DNA from: an uncultured Bacillota bacterium
GTDB lineage: Bacteria > Bacillota > Clostridia > UBA1381
Direction of reading: 5' to 3'
DNA: 5,146 nucleotides
NCBI GenBank assembly: GCA_949297205.1
Contig: CASFSH010000420.1
Location: 1 to 5,146, forward strand
In this document: piece by piece, positions 1-5,146 of the stretch
How the letters are laid out: the number at the start of each line of letters is the position of its first letter
How positions within the stretch are numbered: position 1 is the stretch's first letter
Position numbers and translations under genes: made by a program
Notes under the pieces: generated by a model
Database searches by the model: none
The model's input: the letters and a program-made list of their open reading frames with translations, nothing else
What the model was told of the DNA's origin: nothing

Positions 1-651
1 AATGTTTTATCACCAAATGACGGTATAATGTTTTTATATCTTCATTTTGTAAAGCATTTTCTGAGTTCCGGTGCCGGTATAAGACAACTTCTTGATGTTG
101 CAATATACAGCAGATATTATAAAGATAAAATTGATTGGGACAAGTTTTTTAATAAATTGGAAAGTATTCATTATTTACAGTTATATAGATATATTCTATC
201 TGTTGCCGTAAAATATATGGGATTTAAAAAAGAGGATCTTCCCGTTGTAAATTATGATTTTGAAAAAGCGGATATAATTGTGGAAGATTTAAGACATTGC
301 GGAATTTTCGGTCACAATGAAGCAGATCTTACTCAATTTAAAAGAATATATGAAAAGAAAAGAAATGAAAAATACGGATTTGTTAATTATGATGAATATG
401 AAAAGATATATCATACTTCAAAGTTAAAGATCATTTTTCCATCTTTGATAATTATGAAAGGAAAGTATGATTATTTGAAAAAACATCCGTATTTACTTCC
501 AATTGCATGGATACAGCGGATTGTATCTGCCGGTTGGGGTATGATAACCAAAAAGAAAAAAATCAAAACATACACTAATATAAATACCATTAATACAAAT
601 CAAGCTATAAATGACAGAATGAAATTAATGGAAGAACTTGATATAATTTAA
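1..651 (+). CDS. Nucleotidyltransferase family protein, C-terminal part (5' end outside the window)
   Basis: The frame is open from base 1 with no stop before the first ATG (28), so the true start almost certainly lies upstream; 216 residues plus the stop are visible. The text resembles the C-terminal half of the uncharacterised nucleotidyltransferase family NTP_transf_5 (PF14907), common in Clostridia near capsule and exopolysaccharide genes. Cues are the helical stretch FLYLHFVKHFLSSGAGIRQL followed by LLD (from about residue 11), the segment FPSLIIMKGKYDYLKKHPYL before LLPIAWIQRI, and the ending RMKLMEELDII. The nucleotide-binding core of this family is nearer the N terminus and is not visible, so catalysis cannot be judged. 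A short Lys/Asn/Thr-rich linker (near KKKKIKTYTNINTINTN) precedes the last helix. No signal peptide or membrane segment is evident in this part. It ends 8 nt before the first possible start of capE, so it is probably co-transcribed with the sugar-nucleotide genes. Its substrate is unknown; family recognition is from memory of related proteins and is moderately secure. Confidence 0.65.
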   Translation, partial: NVLSPNDGIMFLYLHFVKHFLSSGAGIRQLLDVAIYSRYYKDKIDWDKFFNKLESIHYLQLYRYILSVAVKYMGFKKEDLPVVNYDFEKADIIVEDLRHCGIFGHNEADLTQFKRIYEKKRNEKYGFVNYDEYEKIYHTSKLKIIFPSLIIMKGKYDYLKKHPYLLPIAWIQRIVSAGWGMITKKKKIKTYTNINTINTNQAINDRMKLMEELDII

Positions 652-661
652 ATATTATAAT

Positions 662-668
662 GAAAGAG
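662..668 (+). promoter_or_regulatory. Ribosome binding site favouring the capE start at 678
   Basis: The purine run GAAAGAG sits 9 nt before ATG 678. The alternative ATG at 660 has only AT-rich sequence (atataatttaaatattata) in front of it; the nearest purine run, GGAAGA at 630-635, is 24 nt away, too far to serve it. This favours the shorter protein, although GAAAGAG is a modest match to the anti-Shine-Dalgarno sequence. Confidence 0.45.
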
Positions 669-677
669 TTGAAAAAG

Positions 678-1712
678 ATGGGTACAATATTTGAAAACAA
701 AACATTAATGATAACAGGCGGTACCGGGTCGTTTGGAAATGCAGTTTTAAACCGTTTTTTAACTACCGATATAGGAGAAATAAGAATCTTTTCAAGAGAT
801 GAAAAGAAACAGGACGACATGCGTCATGAATTTCAAGCAAAATTTCCTGATTACGCAGAAAAAATATCATTTTATATCGGTGATGTTCGTGATTTGCAAA
901 GTGTCAAAAATGCAATGCATGGAGTGGACTATATTTTTCATGCCGCAGCATTGAAACAAGTTCCGTCATGTGAGTTTTTCCCTATAGAAGCGGTAAAAAC
1001 TAATGTTTTAGGTACGGAAAATGTACTTACCGCAGCGATTGACGAAGGAGTAAAATCAGTAATATGCCTTTCAACCGACAAAGCGGCATATCCGGTTAAT
1101 GCAATGGGTACCTCAAAAGCAATGATGGAAAAGGTTATTGTTGCAAAGTCACGTACAACAAGCACGACAAAAATATGCTGTACCAGATATGGAAATGTAA
1201 TGTGTTCAAGAGGAAGTGTAATTCCTCTATGGATTGATCAGATAAGAAACAATCAGCCAATAACAGTTACAGACGGGTCAATGACCCGGTTCATAATGTC
1301 TCTTGATGAGGCTGTAGACCTTGTTTTGTTTGCTTTTGAACATGGAGAAAGCGGAGATATTCTTGTTCAGAAAGCACCTGCCTGTACCATAAAAACTCAG
1401 GCTGAAGCTGTTTGTGAACTGTTTGGAGCGGACACGAACAATATAAAAACAATCGGTATAAGACACGGAGAAAAAATGTACGAAACGCTTCTTACAAATG
1501 AGGAATGTGCAAATGCAATTGATATGGGTAGATTCTACCGTGTTCCTTGTGATAAACGCGGACTGAATTATGACAAGTATTTCAGTGAAGGTGACAAGGA
1601 ACGAAATAAAATGACGGAATTTAATTCAAATAACACACGTCTTTTAAATGTTGAGGAAACCAAAGCTGCAATTGCAAGTCTTAAATATATACAAGAGGAA
1701 TTGAAAAAATGA
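678..1712 (+). CDS. capE: UDP-N-acetylglucosamine 4,6-dehydratase / epimerase (CapE/WbjB type)
   Basis: This is a short-chain dehydrogenase/reductase fold enzyme for the first step of UDP-L-FucNAc synthesis: 4,6-dehydration of UDP-GlcNAc with epimerisation to an L-configured 6-deoxy-4-keto sugar. Numbered from ATG 678 (344 aa), the Rossmann motif GGTGSFG is at 14-20, followed by EIRIFSRDEKKQDDMR, then FYIGDVRD, HAAALKQVPSCEFFP and the active-site stretch LSTDKAAYPVNAMGTSK at about 131-147. The usual SDR catalytic Tyr is replaced by Met143 (MxxxK, Lys147), as in the CapE/WbpM class. RHGEKMYETLLT and the C-terminal FNSNNTRLLNVEE region also match the family. Length is close to S. aureus CapE (about 342 aa). 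Start choice: an in-frame ATG at 660 would add MKELKK but has no Shine-Dalgarno, whereas ATG 678 has GAAAGAG nine bases upstream and fits the usual N terminus better. It is predicted to be soluble and cytoplasmic. It overlaps capF by 4 nt. Confidence 0.92.
   Translation: MGTIFENKTLMITGGTGSFGNAVLNRFLTTDIGEIRIFSRDEKKQDDMRHEFQAKFPDYAEKISFYIGDVRDLQSVKNAMHGVDYIFHAAALKQVPSCEFFPIEAVKTNVLGTENVLTAAIDEGVKSVICLSTDKAAYPVNAMGTSKAMMEKVIVAKSRTTSTTKICCTRYGNVMCSRGSVIPLWIDQIRNNQPITVTDGSMTRFIMSLDEAVDLVLFAFEHGESGDILVQKAPACTIKTQAEAVCELFGADTNNIKTIGIRHGEKMYETLLTNEECANAIDMGRFYRVPCDKRGLNYDKYFSEGDKERNKMTEFNSNNTRLLNVEETKAAIASLKYIQEELKK
1694..1700 (+). promoter_or_regulatory. Ribosome binding site of capF, inside the end of capE
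   Basis: AGAGGAA lies 8 nt before the capF ATG at 1709. The start and the capE stop share ATGA (1709-1712), so a ribosome finishing capE stops on the capF start. This arrangement typically gives translational coupling and supports the start assigned to capF. Confidence 0.7.
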
Positions 1713-2908
1713 ATGTATTAATAACAGGTGCAAAAGGTTTTGTGGGAAAAAATTTAAGCGAAGCACTAAAAAATATCCGTGACGGAAAAGACAGAACGCA
1801 TTCGGGTATAAAAATTGATGAAGTATATCAATATGATATTGATTCAACCGAGGAAGAACTTAATGAATACTGCAAAAAAGCGGATTTTGTATTTAATCTT
1901 GCAGGAGTAAACCGTCCACAAAATACGGACGAATTTATGAAGGGAAACTTTGGATTTTCATCATTGCTTCTTGATACATTAAAAAAATATAATAACACTT
2001 GTCCTGTAATGCTTTCAAGCTCAATTCAGGCGACTCTCATAGGAAGATATGACAGCGAATACGGAAGAAGTAAAAAAGCCGGAGAAGAACTGTTTTTTGA
2101 ATATGCAAAAGAAACGGGTGCAAAGGTTTTGGTATACAGATTCCCGAATCTTTTCGGTAAATGGTGCAGACCTAATTACAACTCGGCTGTTGCTACATTT
2201 TGTAACAATATTGCAAATGATTTGCCGATACAGATAAATGACAGAGCCACTGTATTGGAACTTTTGTATATTGATGATCTTGTTGATGAAATGATTTGTG
2301 CATTGGAAAATCGGGAGCATCACTGCGAATTTGACGGTATAAATACTGTCTTAAAGAAGGACGGGAAATATTGTGCAACACCCACAACACACAAGGTAAC
2401 ACTTGGTGAAATAGCGAACTTGCTTGAATTATTTAAAAATCAGCCAAACACTCTTATAATTCCGGAAATACCAGATGGCAGTTTTGAAAAAAAATTGTAT
2501 TCAACCTATCTTTCCTATCTGCCAGCCGAAAAAGCAATATTTCCGTTAAAGATGAATATTGATGATCGAGGCAGTTTTACCGAGCTTTTAAAAACCCAAA
2601 AATGCGGTCAGTTTTCGGTGAATATTTCAAAACCGGGTATTACAAAAGGACAGCATTGGCATAACACAAAATGGGAATTTTTTATTGTTGTTTCAGGGCA
2701 TGGACTTATTCAGCAGAGAAAAATCGGAACTGATGAGGTTTTAGAGTTTGAGGTAAACGGAACAGATATTAAAGCCGTACATATGCTGCCCGGATACACT
2801 CATAATATTATAAATTTGTCAGACAGTGAGAATCTTGTGACATTGATGTGGGCGAATGAGCAATTCGATCCCGCGCATCCTGATACTTTTTTTGAGGCGG
2901 TGAAATAA
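1709..2908 (+). CDS. capF: UDP-2-acetamido-2,6-dideoxy-hexulose 4-reductase with C-terminal cupin (CapF/WbjC type)
   Basis: This is a two-domain enzyme that reduces the 4-keto product of CapE, with NADPH as the expected donor, to UDP-N-acetyl-6-deoxy-L-talosamine (UDP-L-PneNAc). The N-terminal SDR domain begins MNVLITGAKGFVG, with the nucleotide-binding loop GAKGFVG at 7-13, then FNLAGVNRP (62-70), the SSSIQAT segment (103-109) and the catalytic YGRSK (Tyr118, Lys122). FPNLFGKWCRPNYNSAVATF (145-164) is characteristic of CapF. The domain closes around LYSTYLSYLP. A cupin domain follows from about residue 278 (PLKMNIDDRGSFTELLKT). Its likely metal ligands are His316 and His318 (HWH), Glu323 and His365 (YTHN), as in the zinc-binding cupin of S. 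aureus CapF. At 399 aa it is about 30 residues longer than the S. aureus protein, because of a longer N-terminal loop (about 20-45), a few extra residues before YGRSK and a loop around 201-228; I believe these are usual in clostridial homologues. The start is supported by AGAGGAA and the ATGA overlap. Confidence 0.93.
   Translation: MNVLITGAKGFVGKNLSEALKNIRDGKDRTHSGIKIDEVYQYDIDSTEEELNEYCKKADFVFNLAGVNRPQNTDEFMKGNFGFSSLLLDTLKKYNNTCPVMLSSSIQATLIGRYDSEYGRSKKAGEELFFEYAKETGAKVLVYRFPNLFGKWCRPNYNSAVATFCNNIANDLPIQINDRATVLELLYIDDLVDEMICALENREHHCEFDGINTVLKKDGKYCATPTTHKVTLGEIANLLELFKNQPNTLIIPEIPDGSFEKKLYSTYLSYLPAEKAIFPLKMNIDDRGSFTELLKTQKCGQFSVNISKPGITKGQHWHNTKWEFFIVVSGHGLIQQRKIGTDEVLEFEVNGTDIKAVHMLPGYTHNIINLSDSENLVTLMWANEQFDPAHPDTFFEAVK
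2894..2900 (+). promoter_or_regulatory. Ribosome binding site of capG, inside the end of capF
   Basis: GAGGCGG sits 7 nt before ATG 2908. The capF stop TAA (2906-2908) and this ATG share one base (TAATG), a second termination-reinitiation junction in the cassette. It confirms the capG start, although the conserved domain only begins about 18 residues later. Confidence 0.65.
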
Positions 2909-4095
2909 TGAGCATTAAAACAGATTACAGTGATATTAAATTTAAAGATAAAGGAAAATTAAAACTATTAATTATTGTAGGAACAAGACCAGAGATTATA
3001 CGTCTTGCAGCAACTATCAACAAGTGCATAAAATATTTTGACTGTATTTTGGCGCATACAGGACAAAACTATGATTATAACTTAAACGGTGTTTTTTTTA
3101 AAGATTTAAAACTTGATAATCCCGAAGTGTACATGGACGCAGTAGGTGATGACTTGGGTGCAACCGTTGGAAATATTATAAACTGTTCTTATAAACTTAT
3201 GAAACAGACAAAACCCGATGCACTTCTTATACTGGGTGATACAAACAGCTGTCTTTCGGCAATTTCTGCAAAAAGACTTCATATTCCCATTTTTCATATG
3301 GAAGCGGGAAACAGATGTAAGGACGAGTGTCTACCGGAGGAAACAAACAGAAGAATAGTTGATATTATTTCAGATGTAAACCTTGCTTATTCGGAACATG
3401 CAAGAAGATACCTTCATGAGTGTGGGCTGCCTAAAGAACGTACATATGTTACGGGTTCTCCTATGGCAGAAGTACTGCATGAAAATTTTGATGATATTAA
3501 TAAAAGCGATATTTTAAAAGAGTTAAAACTTGAACCGAAAAAATATATTCTGCTTTCGGCACACAGAGAAGAAAACATAGATACCGAAAAAAATTTTTTG
3601 TCACTGTTTAGTGCCATAAATAAGTTAGCTCAAAAATATGATATGCCAATTTTATATTCATGTCATCCAAGGTCTAAAAAAAGACTTGAGCAAAGCGGAT
3701 TTAAGCTTGATAAAAGGGTTATACAGCATGAACCCCTTGGTTTTCATGACTATAACAATTTACAAATGAATGCTTTTGCGGTTGTATCAGACAGTGGTAC
3801 TCTCCCTGAGGAATCAAGCTTTTTTACAAGTATGGGTAAACCGTTTCCCGCAGTGTGTATAAGAACATCAACAGAACGTCCGGAAGCACTTGATAAGGCT
3901 TGTTTTATTCTGGCCGGAATTGATGAGAAAAATTTGCTTCAGGCTGTAACAACAGCGGTAGAAATGGTTGAAAACGGTGATAATGGTATACCGGTCCCGG
4001 ACTACAAAGAAGAAATTGTTTCTACAAAAGTGGTTAAAATTATTCAGTCGTATACAGGGGTTATTGATAAAATGGTATGGAGAAAAACATTCTAA
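2908..4095 (+). CDS. capG: Non-hydrolysing UDP-sugar 2-epimerase producing UDP-L-FucNAc (CapG/WbjD type)
   Basis: This enzyme has the GT-B-like fold of the WecB/MnaA UDP-GlcNAc 2-epimerases. In this context it should invert C2 of UDP-L-PneNAc to give UDP-L-FucNAc, the last step of the pathway. Visible motifs in 395 aa: IVGTRPEIIRLA (23-34), AHTGQNYD (49-56), LGDTNSCLSA (109-118; Asp111), HMEAGNR (130-136; Glu132), PEETNRRIVD (143-152), TGSPMAEVL, SAHREEN (217-223; His219), SDSGTLPEE (294-302) and RTSTERPEA (319-327). These match the catalytic acids and UDP/allosteric-site residues of the WecB family. The MEAGNR...PEETNR wording is typical of the CapG branch; E. coli WecB-type proteins read VEAGLR instead. 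The position directly after capE and capF also favours CapG over a UDP-ManNAc-forming epimerase. An N-terminal extension of about 18 polar residues precedes the Rossmann strand. It is the last gene of the apparent operon; a 303-nt gap follows. Confidence 0.92.
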   Translation: MSIKTDYSDIKFKDKGKLKLLIIVGTRPEIIRLAATINKCIKYFDCILAHTGQNYDYNLNGVFFKDLKLDNPEVYMDAVGDDLGATVGNIINCSYKLMKQTKPDALLILGDTNSCLSAISAKRLHIPIFHMEAGNRCKDECLPEETNRRIVDIISDVNLAYSEHARRYLHECGLPKERTYVTGSPMAEVLHENFDDINKSDILKELKLEPKKYILLSAHREENIDTEKNFLSLFSAINKLAQKYDMPILYSCHPRSKKRLEQSGFKLDKRVIQHEPLGFHDYNNLQMNAFAVVSDSGTLPEESSFFTSMGKPFPAVCIRTSTERPEALDKACFILAGIDEKNLLQAVTTAVEMVENGDNGIPVPDYKEEIVSTKVVKIIQSYTGVIDKMVWRKTF

Positions 4096-4272
4096 TTAAA
4101 TATCATCAGAAACTGTCTTAGAATATTATGTTCTTTCTGCATTACTAATTACTCCGATATTTATTCTCAATATTGCTGTTACATCAGCTATAATTATACT
4201 AAAAGATTTTTGTCATTGTTGACTTTTTGTTATATTTTTGTAGTTTTATTACACCATATAAAAAATATATAT

Positions 4273-4299
4273 AACTTTTTTGAAGAACATTAAAAAGTT
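4273..4299. repeat. 8-bp perfect inverted repeat in the intergenic gap
   Basis: AACTTTTT (4273-4280) and AAAAAGTT (4292-4299) are exact reverse complements around an 11-nt spacer. The stem is AT-only except for one G-C pair, so it would be weak as RNA. It could be part of a bidirectional terminator, an operator upstream of the promoter at 4331, or chance in an AT-rich stretch. Confidence 0.35.
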
Positions 4300-4330
4300 T
4301 ATTGCCATTATTTTAAAAGGTAATTTAAAT

Positions 4331-4359
4331 TTGACATTTTAAGTAATTTCTTATATAAT
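4331..4359 (+). promoter_or_regulatory. Consensus housekeeping sigma-factor promoter for the metH-like gene
   Basis: The -35 box TTGACA (4331-4336) and the -10 box TATAAT (4354-4359) are both exact consensus and are separated by the optimal 17 nt. The sequence upstream is A/T-rich and could serve as an UP element. Transcription should begin near 4366, leaving a leader of only about 33 nt before the ATG at 4399, and it would be independent of the capE-capF-capG operon. There is no TG extension of the -10 box. Confidence 0.85.
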
Positions 4360-4366
4360 ATATTAT

Positions 4367-4382
4367 TGTATAAAAATATACA
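4367..4382 (+). repeat. Dyad at the predicted transcript start of the metH-like gene
   Basis: TGTATA (4367-4372) and TATACA (4377-4382) are perfect reverse complements around AAAA. The element begins at the predicted +1 and ends one base before the Shine-Dalgarno. It could be a repressor half-site pair or a small 5' hairpin in the mRNA. The arms are AT-rich, so chance occurrence is possible. Confidence 0.4.
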
Positions 4383-4383
4383 T

Positions 4384-4390
4384 AAGGTGG
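4384..4390 (+). promoter_or_regulatory. Ribosome binding site of the metH-like gene
   Basis: AAGGTGG lies 8 nt upstream of ATG 4399 and is a good anti-Shine-Dalgarno match. A second in-frame ATG at 4408 (residue 4) would have a 17-nt spacing, so 4399 is the better start. Confidence 0.75.
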
Positions 4391-4398
4391 TTACTGGA

Positions 4399-5146
4399 AT
4401 GAAAATAATGGAATTTATAAAAAAGGAATTGGTGTATTTTGATGGTGGTACAGGTACATCGTTACAGAATATGGGACTATTGCCGGGAGAAATGCCGGAA
4501 TTATGGAATTTCACTCATTCCGATGAGATAATAAGTCTGCATAAAGCCTACATTGAAGCAGGGGCAAATATTATTAAAACAAATACGTTTGGTGCAAATC
4601 CGTTAAAGTTTGCTGACAGCAGTGAATACAGTTATAAAAACATTATAGAAAAGGCTGTAGAAAATGTAAAAAAAGCAATTGAAATATCAGGCAGGAAAGA
4701 AAATATATTTATAGCATTTGATATGGGTCCTCTGGGGCGTCTTTTAAAACCTTACGGAGACCTTGATTTTGAAGAAGCTGTTGAGTTGTTTGCAAAACAG
4801 GTAAAAATCGCCGATTCATGTGGGGTAGATCTTATTCTTATTGAAACCATGAATGACAGTTATGAAACGAAAGCGGCAGTCCTTGCCTGTAAAGAAAATT
4901 GCGATTTACCTGTGTTTGTTACAAACGCATATGATAAGACGCAAAAGCTAATGACGGGTGCAGACCCTAAAGCAATGATAGCAATGCTTGAAGGATTGGG
5001 TGCAGATGCAATAGGTGTAAACTGCAGTTTGGGCCCGGATCTTCTGAAAGATATAGTTAAAACATACTGCGAATATTCTTCTTTGCCTGTTATAGTCAAC
5101 CCTAATGCAGGACTTCCGGAGGTGATAGACGGAAATACGGTATACA
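4399..5146 (+). CDS. Homocysteine S-methyltransferase domain protein, MetH-like methionine synthase (3' end outside the window)
   Basis: 249 residues are visible and the frame is still open at the right edge. The sequence reads as the N-terminal homocysteine-binding barrel of B12-dependent methionine synthase, which activates homocysteine thiol on a zinc ion and methylates it to methionine. Motifs: VYFDGGTGTSLQNMG (12-26), then LHKAYIEAGANIIKTNTFGA (47-66), FDMGPLGRLLKPYGDLDFEE (107-126), LILIETMND (145-153), MTGADP (185-190), GVNCSLGP (206-213) and PNAGLPEV (235-242). Cys209 corresponds to the first zinc ligand (Cys247 of E. coli MetH). The paired GGCC cysteines expected about 60 residues later fall outside the window. 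Order and wording closely follow Thermotoga and clostridial MetH rather than MmuM or BhmT. Whether folate-binding and cobalamin domains follow, making a protein of about 800 aa, cannot be seen. It is driven by its own promoter, with no room for a riboswitch in the short leader. Confidence 0.88.
   Translation, partial: MKIMEFIKKELVYFDGGTGTSLQNMGLLPGEMPELWNFTHSDEIISLHKAYIEAGANIIKTNTFGANPLKFADSSEYSYKNIIEKAVENVKKAIEISGRKENIFIAFDMGPLGRLLKPYGDLDFEEAVELFAKQVKIADSCGVDLILIETMNDSYETKAAVLACKENCDLPVFVTNAYDKTQKLMTGADPKAMIAMLEGLGADAIGVNCSLGPDLLKDIVKTYCEYSSLPVIVNPNAGLPEVIDGNTVY

Larger units (their letters stand above)
4096..4398. other. Intergenic gap between the polysaccharide operon and the metH-like gene
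   Basis: This is 303 nt of very AT-rich sequence with no convincing gene. The operon must end here, but I find no strong intrinsic terminator. The best hairpins are weak: TATTGCTG/CAGCTATA (4171-4192, 6-nt loop, one T-T mismatch) without an immediate T-run, and GTCA-ttgt-TGAC (4212-4223) followed by the T-rich tract TTTTTGTTATATTTTT (4224-4239). An 8-bp inverted repeat is at 4273-4299 and a strong promoter at 4331-4359. A stop-to-stop frame at 4100-4222 encodes a hydrophobic peptide without a start codon (see findings). I see no conserved SAM-I, cobalamin or T-box motif. Confidence 0.7.

Noticed and set aside
605..820. Reverse-strand 71-aa reading frame across the gene 1/capE junction
   Set aside because: It is antisense to a well-supported gene, has low-complexity hydrophobic text and no family resemblance.
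2021..2402. Overlapping frames inside capF on both strands (2021-2323 -, 2049-2237 +, 2193-2402 -)
   Set aside because: They are shadows of the conserved capF coding frame; none has a recognisable domain.
3142..3321. CapG as a UDP-GlcNAc/UDP-ManNAc (MnaA/WecB) epimerase
   Set aside because: The MEAGNR and PEETNR motifs and the capE-capF context point to the CapG branch, although biochemical specificity is not proven by sequence.
4171..4239. Intrinsic terminator for the capsule operon
   Set aside because: The stems are only 4-7 bp and either interrupted or not directly followed by a T-run; not strong enough to annotate as a terminator, so described only under the intergenic gap.
4219..4246. 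Possible promoter TTGACT ... TAGTTT
   Set aside because: The -10 box is poor, the spacing is 16 nt and a perfect promoter lies about 110 nt downstream; likely chance in T-rich sequence.
4308..4514. Reverse-strand 68-aa frame over the metH-like promoter and start
   Set aside because: It runs through the consensus promoter, the ribosome binding site and the conserved N terminus of the opposite-strand gene; its text has no family features.
4860..5099. Reverse-strand 79-aa frame inside the metH-like gene
   Set aside because: It is antisense to the conserved MTGADP and GVNCSLGP region and is explained as a shadow.

Overview
The window looks like the end of a cell-surface polysaccharide (capsule or exopolysaccharide) locus, followed by the start of a separately transcribed methionine-metabolism gene. 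Everything I can support is on the + strand. The DNA is AT-rich, with A/T-ending codons, AGA/AGG arginine codons and purine-rich Shine-Dalgarno sites. By resemblance, the proteins are closest to those of Gram-positive anaerobes. I infer a low-GC Bacillota of the class Clostridia (Lachnospiraceae or Oscillospiraceae type); no rRNA or marker gene fixes the taxon.

Layout. 1-651: the C-terminal part of a nucleotidyltransferase-family protein (NTP_transf_5 type), open at the left edge. 678-1712 (or from 660), 1709-2908 and 2908-4095: three tightly packed genes matching capE, capF and capG of Staphylococcus aureus (wbjB, wbjC and wbjD of Pseudomonas). The spacing is 8 nt (26 nt if capE starts at 678), then an ATGA overlap, then a TAATG overlap, which indicates one transcript with translational coupling. 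4096-4398: a 303-nt AT-rich gap in which the polysaccharide operon ends. It contains weak hairpins, an 8-bp inverted repeat and, at its right end, a consensus-perfect housekeeping promoter (TTGACA, 17 nt, TATAAT). 4399-5146: the N-terminal homocysteine-binding domain of a MetH-like methionine synthase, cut by the right edge.

How the genes work together. CapE dehydrates UDP-GlcNAc at C4/C6 and epimerises it to a 6-deoxy-4-keto L-sugar nucleotide. CapF reduces the 4-keto group to give UDP-N-acetyl-L-pneumosamine (6-deoxy-L-talosamine form). CapG inverts C2 to give UDP-N-acetyl-L-fucosamine (UDP-L-FucNAc). The window therefore encodes a complete cytoplasmic route to UDP-L-FucNAc as a building block for a surface glycan. 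The glycosyltransferases, polymerase and flippase that would use it are not in the window and are presumably upstream. The methionine synthase gene is functionally unrelated and marks the boundary of the locus.

I see no mobile element, CRISPR array, tRNA, rRNA or recognisable riboswitch, and nothing that amounts to a new system. The points most worth a second look are the Met-containing active site of the dehydratase, the dyad at the start of the metH-like transcript, and a hydrophobic reading-frame remnant just after capG.
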